This document shows, piece by piece, positions 16,448 to 23,656 of a stretch of DNA of 64,000 nt; position 1 is the stretch's first letter, and every line of letters begins with the position of its first letter. The notes beneath the pieces were generated by a model. That model was not told the origin of the DNA and did no database searches. It saw only the letters and a program-made list of their open reading frames with translations. A program made the position numbers and the translations under genes. This stretch comes from Streptomyces vietnamensis (GTDB lineage Bacteria; Actinomycetota; Actinomycetes; Streptomycetales; Streptomycetaceae): NCBI RefSeq assembly GCF_000830005.1, contig NZ_CP010407.1, positions 2,709,001-2,773,000 of the forward strand, written 5' to 3'.

Positions 16448-18499
16448 ATGGCCGACCTCAATCGCCGCCGGTTTCTCCAGCTGACCGGCGGCGCCGCCGC
16501 GTTCACGATGCTCTCGGAGAGCATCGCCCGCGCCGCCGCGATACCGGCGCAGGGATCAACCGGCACGATCCAGGACATCGAGCACATCGTCGTCCTGATG
16601 CAGGAGAATCGTTCCTTCGACCACTATTTCGGGGCGATGAAGGGCGTACGGGGCTTCGGCGACCCGCGTCCGGTCACCCTCCCCAGCGGGAAGTCGGTCT
16701 GGAACCAGGAGGACAACTCCGGGAACACCACGCTGCCCTTCCGGCCGACCAGCGACAAGCTGGGCATGGAGTACCTCCAGGGCCTGAACCACGACTGGCA
16801 GGGCGGCCAGAGCGCGTGGAACAAGGGCAAGTACAACAACTGGATCCCGGCCAAGACCAAGGCCACGATGGCGCACCTCACCCGTGAGGACATCCCGTTC
16901 CACTACGCGCTCGCCGACGCCTTCACCATCTGCGACGCGTACCACTGCTCGTTCATCGGCGCGACCGACCCCAACCGCTACTACATGTGGACCGGTTACG
17001 TCGGCAACGACGGCACGGGCGGCGGCCCCGTCCTGAACAACGCCGAGGCGGGCTACGGCTGGACCACCTACCCCGAGCGCCTGGAGGCGGCCGGCGTCTC
17101 CTGGAAGGTCTACCAGGACATCGGCGACGGCCTGAACGCGGCCGGCTCGTGGGGCTGGATCAACGACGCCTTCCGCGGCAACTACGGCGACAACTCCCTC
17201 CTCTACTTCAACACCTACCGGAACGCGCAGCCGGGCAGCCCGCTGTACGACAAGGCCCGCACGGGCACGAACGCCAAGGCGGGCGAGGGCTACTTCGACA
17301 GGCTCCGCGCCGACGTACAGGCGGGCACCCTCCCCCAGATCTCCTGGATCGCCGCCCCCGAGGCCTTCTCGGAGCACGCCAACTGGCCCGCCAACTACGG
17401 CGCCTGGTACATCGCGCAGGTCCTGGACGCGCTGACCTCGAACCCGGACGTGTGGGCCCGTACCGCCCTGTTCATCACGTACGACGAGAACGACGGCTTC
17501 TTCGACCACGTGGTCCCGCCGTTCGTCCCGGGCGACGCCTCCTGGGGCAAGTCCACGGTCGCCACCTCCCTGGACTGGTTCAACGGCAAGGTCGGCTACG
17601 CTGCCGGCCCCTACGGCCTCGGCCCGCGCGTCCCGATGATCGTCGTCTCCCCCTGGTCCAAGGGCGGCTACACCTGCTCCGAGACCTTCGACCACACCTC
17701 GGTCATCCGCTTCATGGAGAGCCGCTTCGGGGTGCGCGAGCCCAACATCTCGCCCTGGCGCCGGGCGATCTGCGGCGACCTGACCTCGGCCTTCGACTTC
17801 ACGCGCACGGACACGCAGCCGGCCGCGCTGCCGCCGACGGCCGGCTACTACCCGCCGGACAAGAACCGCCACCCGGACTTCCCGGCCACCGCCCCGGCCG
17901 TCGGCACGATGCCCCGCCAGGAGCCGGGCGGCAAGCCCACCCGCCCGCTGAAGTACGCCCCGTACGTGGACGGCGCCGCCGACACCACGGCCGGCACCTA
18001 CACCCTCACCTTCAGCGGCGGCCCGGCGGCGGGCGCCCAGTTCTACGTGACGTCGGCGAACCGCACGGACGTCCCGTGGACGTACACGGCCGAGGCGAAC
18101 AAGTCGATCGCCGACACCTGGAACACCAAGTACTCCAAGGGCACCACGGACCTCACGGTCCACGGCCCCAACGGCTTCCTCCGCCGCTTCCGCTCCCCCG
18201 GCAAGACGGCGGTCCCGGAGGTCACCGCCCGGCACAACGCCACCGCGGGCACCCTGGACCTCACCTTCGTCAACGCGGGCGCGGCGACGACGGTGAGCAT
18301 CGCGAACGCCTACGGCACCACGGTGTCCCTCGCCGTCCCGAAGGGCACCACGACCCACAGCCTCGACGTCTCCGCCGCCCACCACTGGTACGACGTCACG
18401 ATCACCTCCCCGGTCCACGCGGACTTCCTCCGCCGCCTGGCCGGGCACGTCGAGACCGGTGCCGCGAGCCAGTCCGACCCGGGCATCCTGACCGCCTGA
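16448..18499 (+). CDS. Secreted phosphocholine-type phospholipase C
   Basis: ATG 16448 is chosen because it places a Tat signal at the N terminus (MADLNRRRFLQLTGGAAAF, with RRRF twin arginine) and GGAGG lies at 16430-16434. The 683-residue protein matches the acid-phosphatase/phospholipase C superfamily: IEHIVVLMQENRSFDHYFG near residue 40, with the conserved acidic and Asn/Ser catalytic residues, ITYDENDGFFDHV in the middle, and two C-terminal beta domains (from about residue 495) typical of phosphocholine-specific enzymes. It cleaves phospholipids outside the cell. Such genes are often induced by phosphate limitation; I found no convincing PHO-box array. A strong terminator follows. Confidence 0.92.
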   Translation: MADLNRRRFLQLTGGAAAFTMLSESIARAAAIPAQGSTGTIQDIEHIVVLMQENRSFDHYFGAMKGVRGFGDPRPVTLPSGKSVWNQEDNSGNTTLPFRPTSDKLGMEYLQGLNHDWQGGQSAWNKGKYNNWIPAKTKATMAHLTREDIPFHYALADAFTICDAYHCSFIGATDPNRYYMWTGYVGNDGTGGGPVLNNAEAGYGWTTYPERLEAAGVSWKVYQDIGDGLNAAGSWGWINDAFRGNYGDNSLLYFNTYRNAQPGSPLYDKARTGTNAKAGEGYFDRLRADVQAGTLPQISWIAAPEAFSEHANWPANYGAWYIAQVLDALTSNPDVWARTALFITYDENDGFFDHVVPPFVPGDASWGKSTVATSLDWFNGKVGYAAGPYGLGPRVPMIVVSPWSKGGYTCSETFDHTSVIRFMESRFGVREPNISPWRRAICGDLTSAFDFTRTDTQPAALPPTAGYYPPDKNRHPDFPATAPAVGTMPRQEPGGKPTRPLKYAPYVDGAADTTAGTYTLTFSGGPAAGAQFYVTSANRTDVPWTYTAEANKSIADTWNTKYSKGTTDLTVHGPNGFLRRFRSPGKTAVPEVTARHNATAGTLDLTFVNAGAATTVSIANAYGTTVSLAVPKGTTTHSLDVSAAHHWYDVTITSPVHADFLRRLAGHVETGAASQSDPGILTA

Positions 18500-18504
18500 T
18501 CACA

Positions 18505-18543
18505 CGGTGAGGGCCCGTACGCGTCGCGTACGGGCCCTCACCG
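18505..18543 (+). terminator. Strong terminator hairpin after the phospholipase gene
   Basis: A 19-bp arm (18505-18523, beginning CGGTGAGGGCCCG) is separated by one base from its exact reverse complement (18525-18543). It starts 5 bp after the stop codon. There is no T-tract, as is common in Streptomyces. Confidence 0.85.
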
Positions 18544-18556
18544 CGTTCCCCGCCGC

Positions 18557-18715
18557 TCAGCCGAAGCGGCCCTCCACGTAGTCCGCGGTGCGCTGGTACG
18601 TCCGGGCGGCGACGGCCACGCAGTGGTCGTTCAGGGCGAGTTGCCAGGTCCAGGTGCCGGTGGCGTCGGCGGTCATGGTGACGAGGGGGACCGCGCGGTC
18701 GAGCCCGTCGCGCAT
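18557..18715 (-). CDS. Possible small protein, 52 residues (uncertain)
   Basis: A minus-strand frame from ATG 18715 to TGA 18557 encodes MRDGLDRAVPLVTMTADATG and ends TADYVEGRFG. The composition (WTWQLALNDH, balanced acids and bases) looks more protein-like than neighbouring shadow frames, and it stays open upstream of the ATG to about 18868. No ribosome site is visible. It could be a real small protein, the end of a decayed gene, or chance. No known function. Confidence 0.3.
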   Translation of the reverse strand: MRDGLDRAVPLVTMTADATGTWTWQLALNDHCVAVAARTYQRTADYVEGRFG

Positions 18716-18867
18716 TCGCGTGTGACGATCGCCACACGCGGTGGGGTGCCGCGTGGAGCAGCGTTCCGCGGCACGGGCGCCGTCTGGGGGGTGGAGGGGA
18801 CGACAGAGCCCGTCCGCTCCGGTCCCGGTGACCGGAGGCCGACGTTGTTTGTCTGGAGGAGCCAGTG

Positions 18868-19392
18868 ATGACTTCCATCGGTTCGCGTGGATGGAGGCGT
18901 GGATGGCCGGCGGTGATCGCGGGTGTCGCGGTGCTCACGACGGGCGCGGGGACGGCGGTCGCGACGTCCGCGAGCGCGTCGCCGGCGCCGGCGGCGCCCG
19001 CGGTCGCACCGGCCGGAACGGCCTCCGCGGCCGGTGCCGTGCGGGTGGTCGCGCCGGGTGAGCGGATCGCCGTCGCCGGCGACAGGCTGTGGCTGACGAC
19101 GGAGGGCCTGCACGTGGCCTCGGGCACGGGCACGGCGGATGTCCTCCGCGTCGCCGACGTGTTCCCCGGGAAGGTGGCCACGATCGCCCACGGCGACGCC
19201 TCCGGTGCGCTGTTCGCGGGGATCTACCGCGGCCCGGTGACGGCGACGACCGAGGTCACCCTCACGCTCGGGTCCCGAACCCTTCGGGCCAGGGTCGTGA
19301 CCCTGGCCGGCAAGCCGGGCTGGGGTGCCTACTACGTCTTCGCCCCGAAGGTGAAGGCTTCCGTGAAGCCCTCGATCGCCGTCCGGACCTAG
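18868..19392 (+). CDS. Secreted protein, paralogue of the outer domain of the sigma partner at 20052
   Basis: ATG 18868 is 7 nt from GGAGGA (18855-18860); a GTG at 18865 is closer than usual. The 174-residue protein has a signal peptide (basic n-region, WPAVIAGVAVLTTGAGTAVA, cleavage near SASA), an Ala/Pro linker, then a folded domain of about 115 residues. That domain aligns with residues 90-216 of the membrane protein at 20052 through VRVVAPGERI, RVADVFPGKV, FAGIYRGP and TLAGKPGWG. No catalytic motif is evident. It is separated from the sigma gene by a strong terminator. Function unknown. Confidence 0.75.
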   Translation: MTSIGSRGWRRGWPAVIAGVAVLTTGAGTAVATSASASPAPAAPAVAPAGTASAAGAVRVVAPGERIAVAGDRLWLTTEGLHVASGTGTADVLRVADVFPGKVATIAHGDASGALFAGIYRGPVTATTEVTLTLGSRTLRARVVTLAGKPGWGAYYVFAPKVKASVKPSIAVRT

Positions 19393-19400
19393 CCGGGAAC

Positions 19401-19450
19401 CGCCGCTGCCGCCCCGCCCCGGGACGGGGCGGGGCGGGGCGGCAGCGGCG
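19401..19450 (+). terminator. 20-bp-stem terminator between secreted protein and sigma gene
   Basis: The arm 19401-19420 (CGCCGCTGCCGCCCCGCCCC) pairs perfectly with 19431-19450, with a 10-nt loop. It begins 9 bp after the stop codon at 19392 and isolates the secreted-protein gene from the sigma operon. Confidence 0.85.
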
Positions 19451-19497
19451 ACCGCAGCACGTGCCCCCTCAAGACGCCGAACCGTGGCGAGGACTGA

Positions 19498-20055
19498 TTG
19501 AGCAACGCCGACGACGAATTCCACGCCTTCATGACCGTCCGGTGGCCCGGCCTGATACGCACCGCGTATCTGCTGACCGGCAGCCATCACGATGCCGAGG
19601 ACCTGGCCCAGAACGCCCTGGCCCGCGCCTACGCCAAGTGGGACAAGGTGCGGCACAGTGACGACATGGCCGCGTACGTCCGCAAGATCATGATCCACGT
19701 TCACGCGGACGGGTTCCGCCGGCGGACCGTCCGCGAGTGGTTCACCTCCCGGCTTCCGGAGACCGCGGTGGCCGACCGGACCGCACAGGTGGAACACCGC
19801 GGCGCGCTCATGGACGCGCTCGCCAGGCTGCCCCTGCGGCAGCGGTCCGCCGTGGTGCTCCGCTACTTCGAGGACATGGCCCCCGCCCAGATCGCCGCCG
19901 CCCTGGGCACCCGGGAGAGCACCGTACGCAGCCAGATCGCCCGCGGCCTGGCCGTGCTCCGCGACGACGGCGTCCTGGCCGCCCTGGCCGGACGCCCCCA
20001 GGAAGCCCGTACCCACCCGAGCGCCCCGGTCGCGCTGAAAGGAATGCCCCGATGA
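19498..20055 (+). CDS. ECF RNA polymerase sigma factor, SigE-like family
   Basis: The best start is TTG 19498 (GAGGA at 19489-19493), giving 185 residues; an internal ATG at 19531 would cut into region 2. Region 2 is RTAYLLTGSHHDAEDLAQNALARAY and region 4 RQRSAVVLRYFEDMAPAQIAAAL with the recognition helix TRESTVRSQIARGL. It overlaps the membrane partner gene by 4 bp (ATGA), the usual arrangement with a regulator of sigma activity. Confidence 0.9.
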   Translation: MSNADDEFHAFMTVRWPGLIRTAYLLTGSHHDAEDLAQNALARAYAKWDKVRHSDDMAAYVRKIMIHVHADGFRRRTVREWFTSRLPETAVADRTAQVEHRGALMDALARLPLRQRSAVVLRYFEDMAPAQIAAALGTRESTVRSQIARGLAVLRDDGVLAALAGRPQEARTHPSAPVALKGMPR

Positions 20056-20702
20056 ACCAGGACGAGGCCCTGGCCGCGGCGCTCCACGAGGCCGCGGCGT
20101 CCGTGCCGGTGGGTACGGCCCCCACGGCGGCCGTGATGCGGCGGGGAACGACGATCCGCCGGCGCCGCAAGGCGATCCGCTCCGCCGTCGTGGCGGCCGC
20201 GGTGCTCGTCCCGGTGGCCGGTGCGGCGTTCTCCACGACCTTCGACCCGCCCTCCCGACCCTCCGCGCCGGTGGCGTCGCCGGCGACACCGGCGGCGGTG
20301 GAGGTGGTGGCTCCGGGCGAGGAGGTGACGCTCGGCGGCGGCAGCACGATGCGGCTGACGGCTCAGGGCGTGTCCCTTTCGACGCCGAAGGCCTCGGGCT
20401 CCGAGGAGCGACTGATGAAGGTGGCCGAGGTGCCCGGGGGAAAGGTCTCGGCCACCACGGCCGGCGACACCACCGGCACCGTGTGGGCCGGCGTCTACCG
20501 CGGCCCCGAGAGGCCCGCCGGGGTGACCCTTTCCGCGGGAGGCCGGACGACGAACGCCCGCATCGTCACGCTGCCCGGCCACCCCGGCTGGGTCGCCTTC
20601 CACGCGTACGACGCCCATGCCGGGACGGACGGCTTCACCATCACCGTCCTGGGCGCCGACGGCACGGTCCTGGCGTCACAGGCCAAGCCCGGCGAAGGCT
20701 GA
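20052..20702 (+). CDS. Membrane partner of the ECF sigma factor (putative anti-sigma)
   Basis: ATG 20052 lies inside the end of the sigma gene, with GGA just upstream. The 216-residue protein has a short cytosolic N-terminal part (MNQDEALAAALHEAAAS), a basic stop-transfer RRRRK, one membrane helix (AIRSAVVAAAVLVPVAGAA, about residues 45-64), and an outer domain (about 85-216). No zinc-binding HxxxCxxC motif of classical ZAS anti-sigmas is present. The outer domain matches the secreted protein at 18868 (VEVVAPGEEV, MKVAEVPGGKV, WAGVYRGP, TLPGHPGW). Anti-sigma function is inferred from the operon. Confidence 0.7.
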   Translation: MNQDEALAAALHEAAASVPVGTAPTAAVMRRGTTIRRRRKAIRSAVVAAAVLVPVAGAAFSTTFDPPSRPSAPVASPATPAAVEVVAPGEEVTLGGGSTMRLTAQGVSLSTPKASGSEERLMKVAEVPGGKVSATTAGDTTGTVWAGVYRGPERPAGVTLSAGGRTTNARIVTLPGHPGWVAFHAYDAHAGTDGFTITVLGADGTVLASQAKPGEG

Positions 20703-21214
20703 AGGCGTCGAGGGGGTGGCCTCCGGTCGGCAATTCCCCCTCCCACAAGCCGACTTGGGCTGCCCATCCAGACAGATCAAGTGGGCCGCCACCAGGCGCC
20801 ACCCCCGCGTCAGGAGCGGCGCGGTCGTGCCCGCCCGGGCCTCGGCGGGTGGCGTCGGCGCCACCTTGGCGATCGGAGCCCCGGCCGGCCTCCACCCCGC
20901 GATCCGCGCGGCCCGGCTCGCCCCGGCCGGAGCCCTGTCGGGGACGTGGCCGACCGACCGGCCCGCTCCGGGCGGCGTCCGCGCACCACGGCGGCGCCGA
21001 CTCCCGGGGCGGGCCCTTCCAGCAGCACCCGGGGCGCAGAAAATCGATGCGGTGTGCGGCGTGTCACACGCAGGAGCCGTGGGATCGCCGTGCGATCATC
21101 GTCGCGGATTCACACCCACGTTCCATCCGAAACCCCGGGTCGAGAAGGCCGGGGCCCGGTGGAGCGGACCGGAGGCGCCCGTCTCGTCTCGCCGACGAGA
21201 GGCGGCCACCACGC
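20703..21214. other. Gene-poor stretch before the tRNA cluster
   Basis: No convincing intact gene lies here. It contains a relic of an FtsX-type permease (20821-20946). Open frames on both strands are arginine- and proline-rich shadows. No promoter or repeat stands out. Confidence 0.5.
20821..20946 (+). pseudogene. Relic of a MacB/FtsX-type ABC permease C-terminus
   Basis: In one plus-strand frame this region reads ATLAIGAPAGLHPAIRAARL followed by APAGAL. This matches the highly conserved final helix and tail of FtsX-domain permeases (G-A-L-A-G-L-Y-P-A-x-R-A-A-R-L-x-P-x-x-A-L). Just upstream ATRRHPRVR recalls the GATRRHIR motif of the same family, but the roughly 80 residues that should separate the two are missing and nothing precedes it. 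I read it as a deletion-scarred remnant. Confidence 0.45.
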
Positions 21215-21244
21215 GTGAGGACACCCCTTCAGGGGTGTCCTCAC
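21215..21244 (-). terminator. Terminator hairpin downstream of the CAU tRNA gene
   Basis: GTGAGGACACCCC (21215-21227), loop TTCA, then the exact complement GGGGTGTCCTCAC (21232-21244). It lies 22 bp beyond the 3' end of the minus-strand tRNA at 21267. No T-tract follows on the minus strand. Confidence 0.7.
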
Positions 21245-21266
21245 AGGTCAGAACGTTTTTCTTCTG

Positions 21267-21340
21267 TGGGGCGGGTGGGACTCGAACCCACGGCCGACGG
21301 ATTATGAGTCCGCTGCTCTAACCGGCTGAGCTACCGCCCC
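21267..21340 (-). tRNA. tRNA with CAU anticodon (Met elongator or Ile2)
   Basis: On the minus strand a 74-nt cloverleaf begins GGGGCGGTAGCTCAGCCGGT and ends GTTCGAGTCCCACCCGCCCC plus A73. The anticodon stem is GCGGA/TCCGT around loop CTCATAA, so the gene-encoded anticodon is CAU. The acceptor stem GGGGCGG/CCGCCCC is fully paired. It is not an initiator, since the first acceptor pair is intact. Whether it is elongator Met or the lysidine-modified Ile2 species cannot be settled by eye. CCA is not encoded. Confidence 0.9.
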
Positions 21341-21473
21341 GATCGGTGAGGCGCGTACATGTGTGCGCGCCGTCTGCCGCAGCATAGCCGCTCATACGAT
21401 CTCCTGCTCCGGATGATCGGCTCTGCTCGACCATGAAGACCGCACCGCGCCCCGCATGGTTCCCGGAGACGCG

Positions 21474-21498
21474 AAAAAGGACCCCGAAGGGTCCTTTT
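21474..21498 (-). terminator. Intrinsic terminator after the tRNA-Asn pair
   Basis: On the minus strand AAAAGGACCC, tetraloop TTCG, GGGTCCTTTTT: a 10-bp stem with UUCG loop ending in a T-run. It starts 9 bp after the 3' end of the tRNA-Asn gene at 21507, a textbook terminator for that transcript. Confidence 0.9.
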
Positions 21499-21506
21499 CC
21501 GTCTCG

Positions 21507-21579
21507 CTCCCCCGACTGGACTCGAACCAGTAACCCTCCGGTTAACAGCCGAATGCTCTGCCAATTGAGCTACAGGGGA
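21507..21579 (-). tRNA. tRNA-Asn (GUU), copy 1
   Basis: A minus-strand 73-nt cloverleaf with acceptor TCCCCTG/CGGGGGA, D-arm GTAGCTCAATTGGCAGAGC, anticodon loop CTGTTAA (GUU, Asn), T-arm CTGGTTCGAGTCCAG and G73. The anticodon stem is TTCGG/CCGGA, which differs from the second copy by compensated changes. It is 5 bp from copy 2. Confidence 0.95.
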
Positions 21580-21584
21580 TCGCG

Positions 21585-21657
21585 CTCCCCCGACTGGACT
21601 CGAACCAGTAACCTGCCGGTTAACAGCCGGCTGCTCTGCCAATTGAGCTACAGGGGA
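21585..21657 (-). tRNA. tRNA-Asn (GUU), copy 2
   Basis: Same cloverleaf as the neighbouring copy except for the anticodon stem, GCCGG/CCGGC. It is upstream of copy 1 on the minus strand, so both are probably one precursor ending at the hairpin 21474-21498. CCA is not encoded. A TAATGT at about 21726-21731 (minus strand) might be a -10, without a clear -35. Confidence 0.95.
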
Positions 21658-21793
21658 TTGCTGCGTTGCACCGATCGGATCCACCTCGGGCCTTGCCGGG
21701 CGGCGGCCGCTCGCTGCGAGACATACATTAGCGCAAGCAGGGGGGTGCTCCGCCAATCGGTTCCCCCAGGGCCTCCAGGGAAGGATCGCAGCC

Positions 21794-22096
21794 GTGCGGT
21801 ACAAGCTGACGTTCGTCGTGGGACTCGCCCTCGGTTACGTGCTCGGCACGCGTGCCGGACGCGAACGCTACGAACAGATGAAGAAGTCCGCGAAGGACTT
21901 CGCGCAGAACCCCGCCGTGCGGAACGCCACCGAGTCCGCCGCCCAGACCGGGCGCCAGGCCGCGGGCAAGGCCCTGCACGTCGTCGGCGACAGGCTGCCG
22001 CACTCCGTGGCCGACCGGGTCCACGCGCTGCGCGAGCGCCGGCAGGGCAACGGGAAGGTCTACGAGGACGACGACTGGGGCACCAGCAACACCTGA
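21794..22096 (+). CDS. YtxH-like small membrane-anchored protein
   Basis: GTG 21794 follows GGAAGGATC. The 100-residue product starts MRYKLTFVVGLALGYVLGTRAGRERYEQMKK, a single hydrophobic segment followed at once by the GxRAGRERYEQ motif of YtxH-domain proteins, then an amphipathic helix rich in Ala, Gln and charged residues and an acidic tail YEDDDW. YtxH proteins are general-stress membrane proteins in other Gram-positives; the role here is unknown. The gene precedes an FGGY kinase. Confidence 0.8.
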   Translation: MRYKLTFVVGLALGYVLGTRAGRERYEQMKKSAKDFAQNPAVRNATESAAQTGRQAAGKALHVVGDRLPHSVADRVHALRERRQGNGKVYEDDDWGTSNT

Positions 22097-22126
22097 TCCC
22101 CCTCGCGTGCGGCAGAATCATGTGCC

Positions 22127-23566
22127 ATGGGGATAGTCGCCGGACTGGACAGCTCTGCGGAGTTCACACGCATCGTCGTCTGTGACACGGACACGGGTGC
22201 CGTACTGCGGCAGGGGTACGCCGCGCATCCCGGCGAACCCAAGGCCGTCGACGTCGATCCGCAGACCTGGCTGCTCTCGCTCGGGGAGGCCGCCGCCGGC
22301 GGGCTCCTGGAGGGCGTGGAGGCCATCGGCGTCTCCGCGCAGCAGCACGGGCTCGTGCCGCTCGACGCGCAGGGCGGCCTGGTGCGGCCCGCGCTCGTGC
22401 GCAACGACAAGCGGGCGCAGGTGGCCGCCGCCGACCTCGTGGAGTCCCTGGGCGGACGGCAGGCCTGGGCCGAGGCCGTCGGCAGCGTGCCCGGTGCCGG
22501 ACAGGCGGTCGCCAAGCTGCGCTGGCTGGCCCGTACGGAGCCGGAGAACGCCCAGCGGGTCGCCATGGTCCTCCAGCCCCACGACTGGCTCGTCTGGCAG
22601 CTCCTCGGCCGGCCCGCCCGTCGCACCACCGACCGCGGCGCCGCCTCCGGCACCGGCTACTGGTCGGTCGGCACCGGGATGTACCGCCCCGACCTCGTCG
22701 AACTGGCCCTCGGCCACCAGGCCGTGCTGCCCGAGGTCCTCGGGCCCTCCGACGCCGCCGGCATCACCCCCGAGGGCCTCCTCGTCTCCGCCGGTACGGG
22801 CGAGACGATGGCCGCCGCCTTCGGCCTCGGCCTCGGCCCCGGCGACGCGGTGGTCTCGCTCGGCGCCTCCGGCTCCGTGATGGCCGTGCACCACGAGGCC
22901 CTCGCCGACCCCAGCGGCATGATCACCTCCTTCGCCGACGCCACCGGCATGTACCTGCCCGTCGTCTCCACCTCCAATGCCGTACGGGCGCTGCGCGGCA
23001 CCGCCGAGATGCTGGGCGTGGAGTCGCTCGAGGAGCTGTCGGCGCTGGCCCTGAAGTCGACGCCCGGCGCCTCCGGGCTCGTCCTGCTGCCCTATCTGGA
23101 GGGCGAGCGGACCCCGAACCTGCCGCACACCGCCGGCACGCTCAGCGGGCTGCGGCGCGAGTCGATGAAGCCCGAACACCTGGCGCGGGCGGCGTTCGAG
23201 GGGATGCTCTGCGCGCTCACCGACGCCATGGACGTCCTGCGCGGGCGGGGCGTCGAGGTGCGGCGGGTCTTCCTGCTCGGCGCGGCCGCCGCCCTGCCGG
23301 CCGTACAGGCCTTCGCCCCGGCGCTCTTCGGCGCCCAGGTCGTCGTCCCCCAGCCCGCCGACTACGCGGCGCTCGGCGCGGCCCGGCAGGCCGCCTGGGC
23401 CCTCGGGGTCGCCCGGGGCACGCTCTCCCCGGCCGCTCCCCCGGCCTGGCAGGGCGCGGTCGCGCAGATCCTGGAGCCCGGCGAGGAACTGTCGGTCGGA
23501 CAGGCCGTACGGCAGCAGTACGTGGCGACGCGGGAGCAGATCCACCCGGGCGCGTTCACGGCCTGA
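22127..23566 (+). CDS. FGGY-family carbohydrate kinase (xylulokinase-like)
   Basis: This 479-residue protein has the two-domain FGGY layout: N-terminal phosphate loop VAGLDSSAEFTRIVVCD, the sugar-side ISAQQHG-like motif GVSAQQHGLVPLD (near residue 68), WLxxTEPEN, and the ATP-side VSLGASGSVMAV plus GLVLLPYLEGERTPN, which resembles xylulokinases. It phosphorylates a pentulose or related sugar with ATP. No sugar transporter or isomerase gene is adjacent, so the true substrate is open. Confidence 0.88.
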   Translation: MGIVAGLDSSAEFTRIVVCDTDTGAVLRQGYAAHPGEPKAVDVDPQTWLLSLGEAAAGGLLEGVEAIGVSAQQHGLVPLDAQGGLVRPALVRNDKRAQVAAADLVESLGGRQAWAEAVGSVPGAGQAVAKLRWLARTEPENAQRVAMVLQPHDWLVWQLLGRPARRTTDRGAASGTGYWSVGTGMYRPDLVELALGHQAVLPEVLGPSDAAGITPEGLLVSAGTGETMAAAFGLGLGPGDAVVSLGASGSVMAVHHEALADPSGMITSFADATGMYLPVVSTSNAVRALRGTAEMLGVESLEELSALALKSTPGASGLVLLPYLEGERTPNLPHTAGTLSGLRRESMKPEHLARAAFEGMLCALTDAMDVLRGRGVEVRRVFLLGAAAALPAVQAFAPALFGAQVVVPQPADYAALGAARQAAWALGVARGTLSPAAPPAWQGAVAQILEPGEELSVGQAVRQQYVATREQIHPGAFTA

Positions 23567-23656
23567 GCCCCCGGGCACGCCCGCGCCGGGCGCCCGCACG
23601 CCCGCGCCCCAAAACCGAGTCGTAACGTCACAGGGACGCGGGCGATAGTAGGAGCC

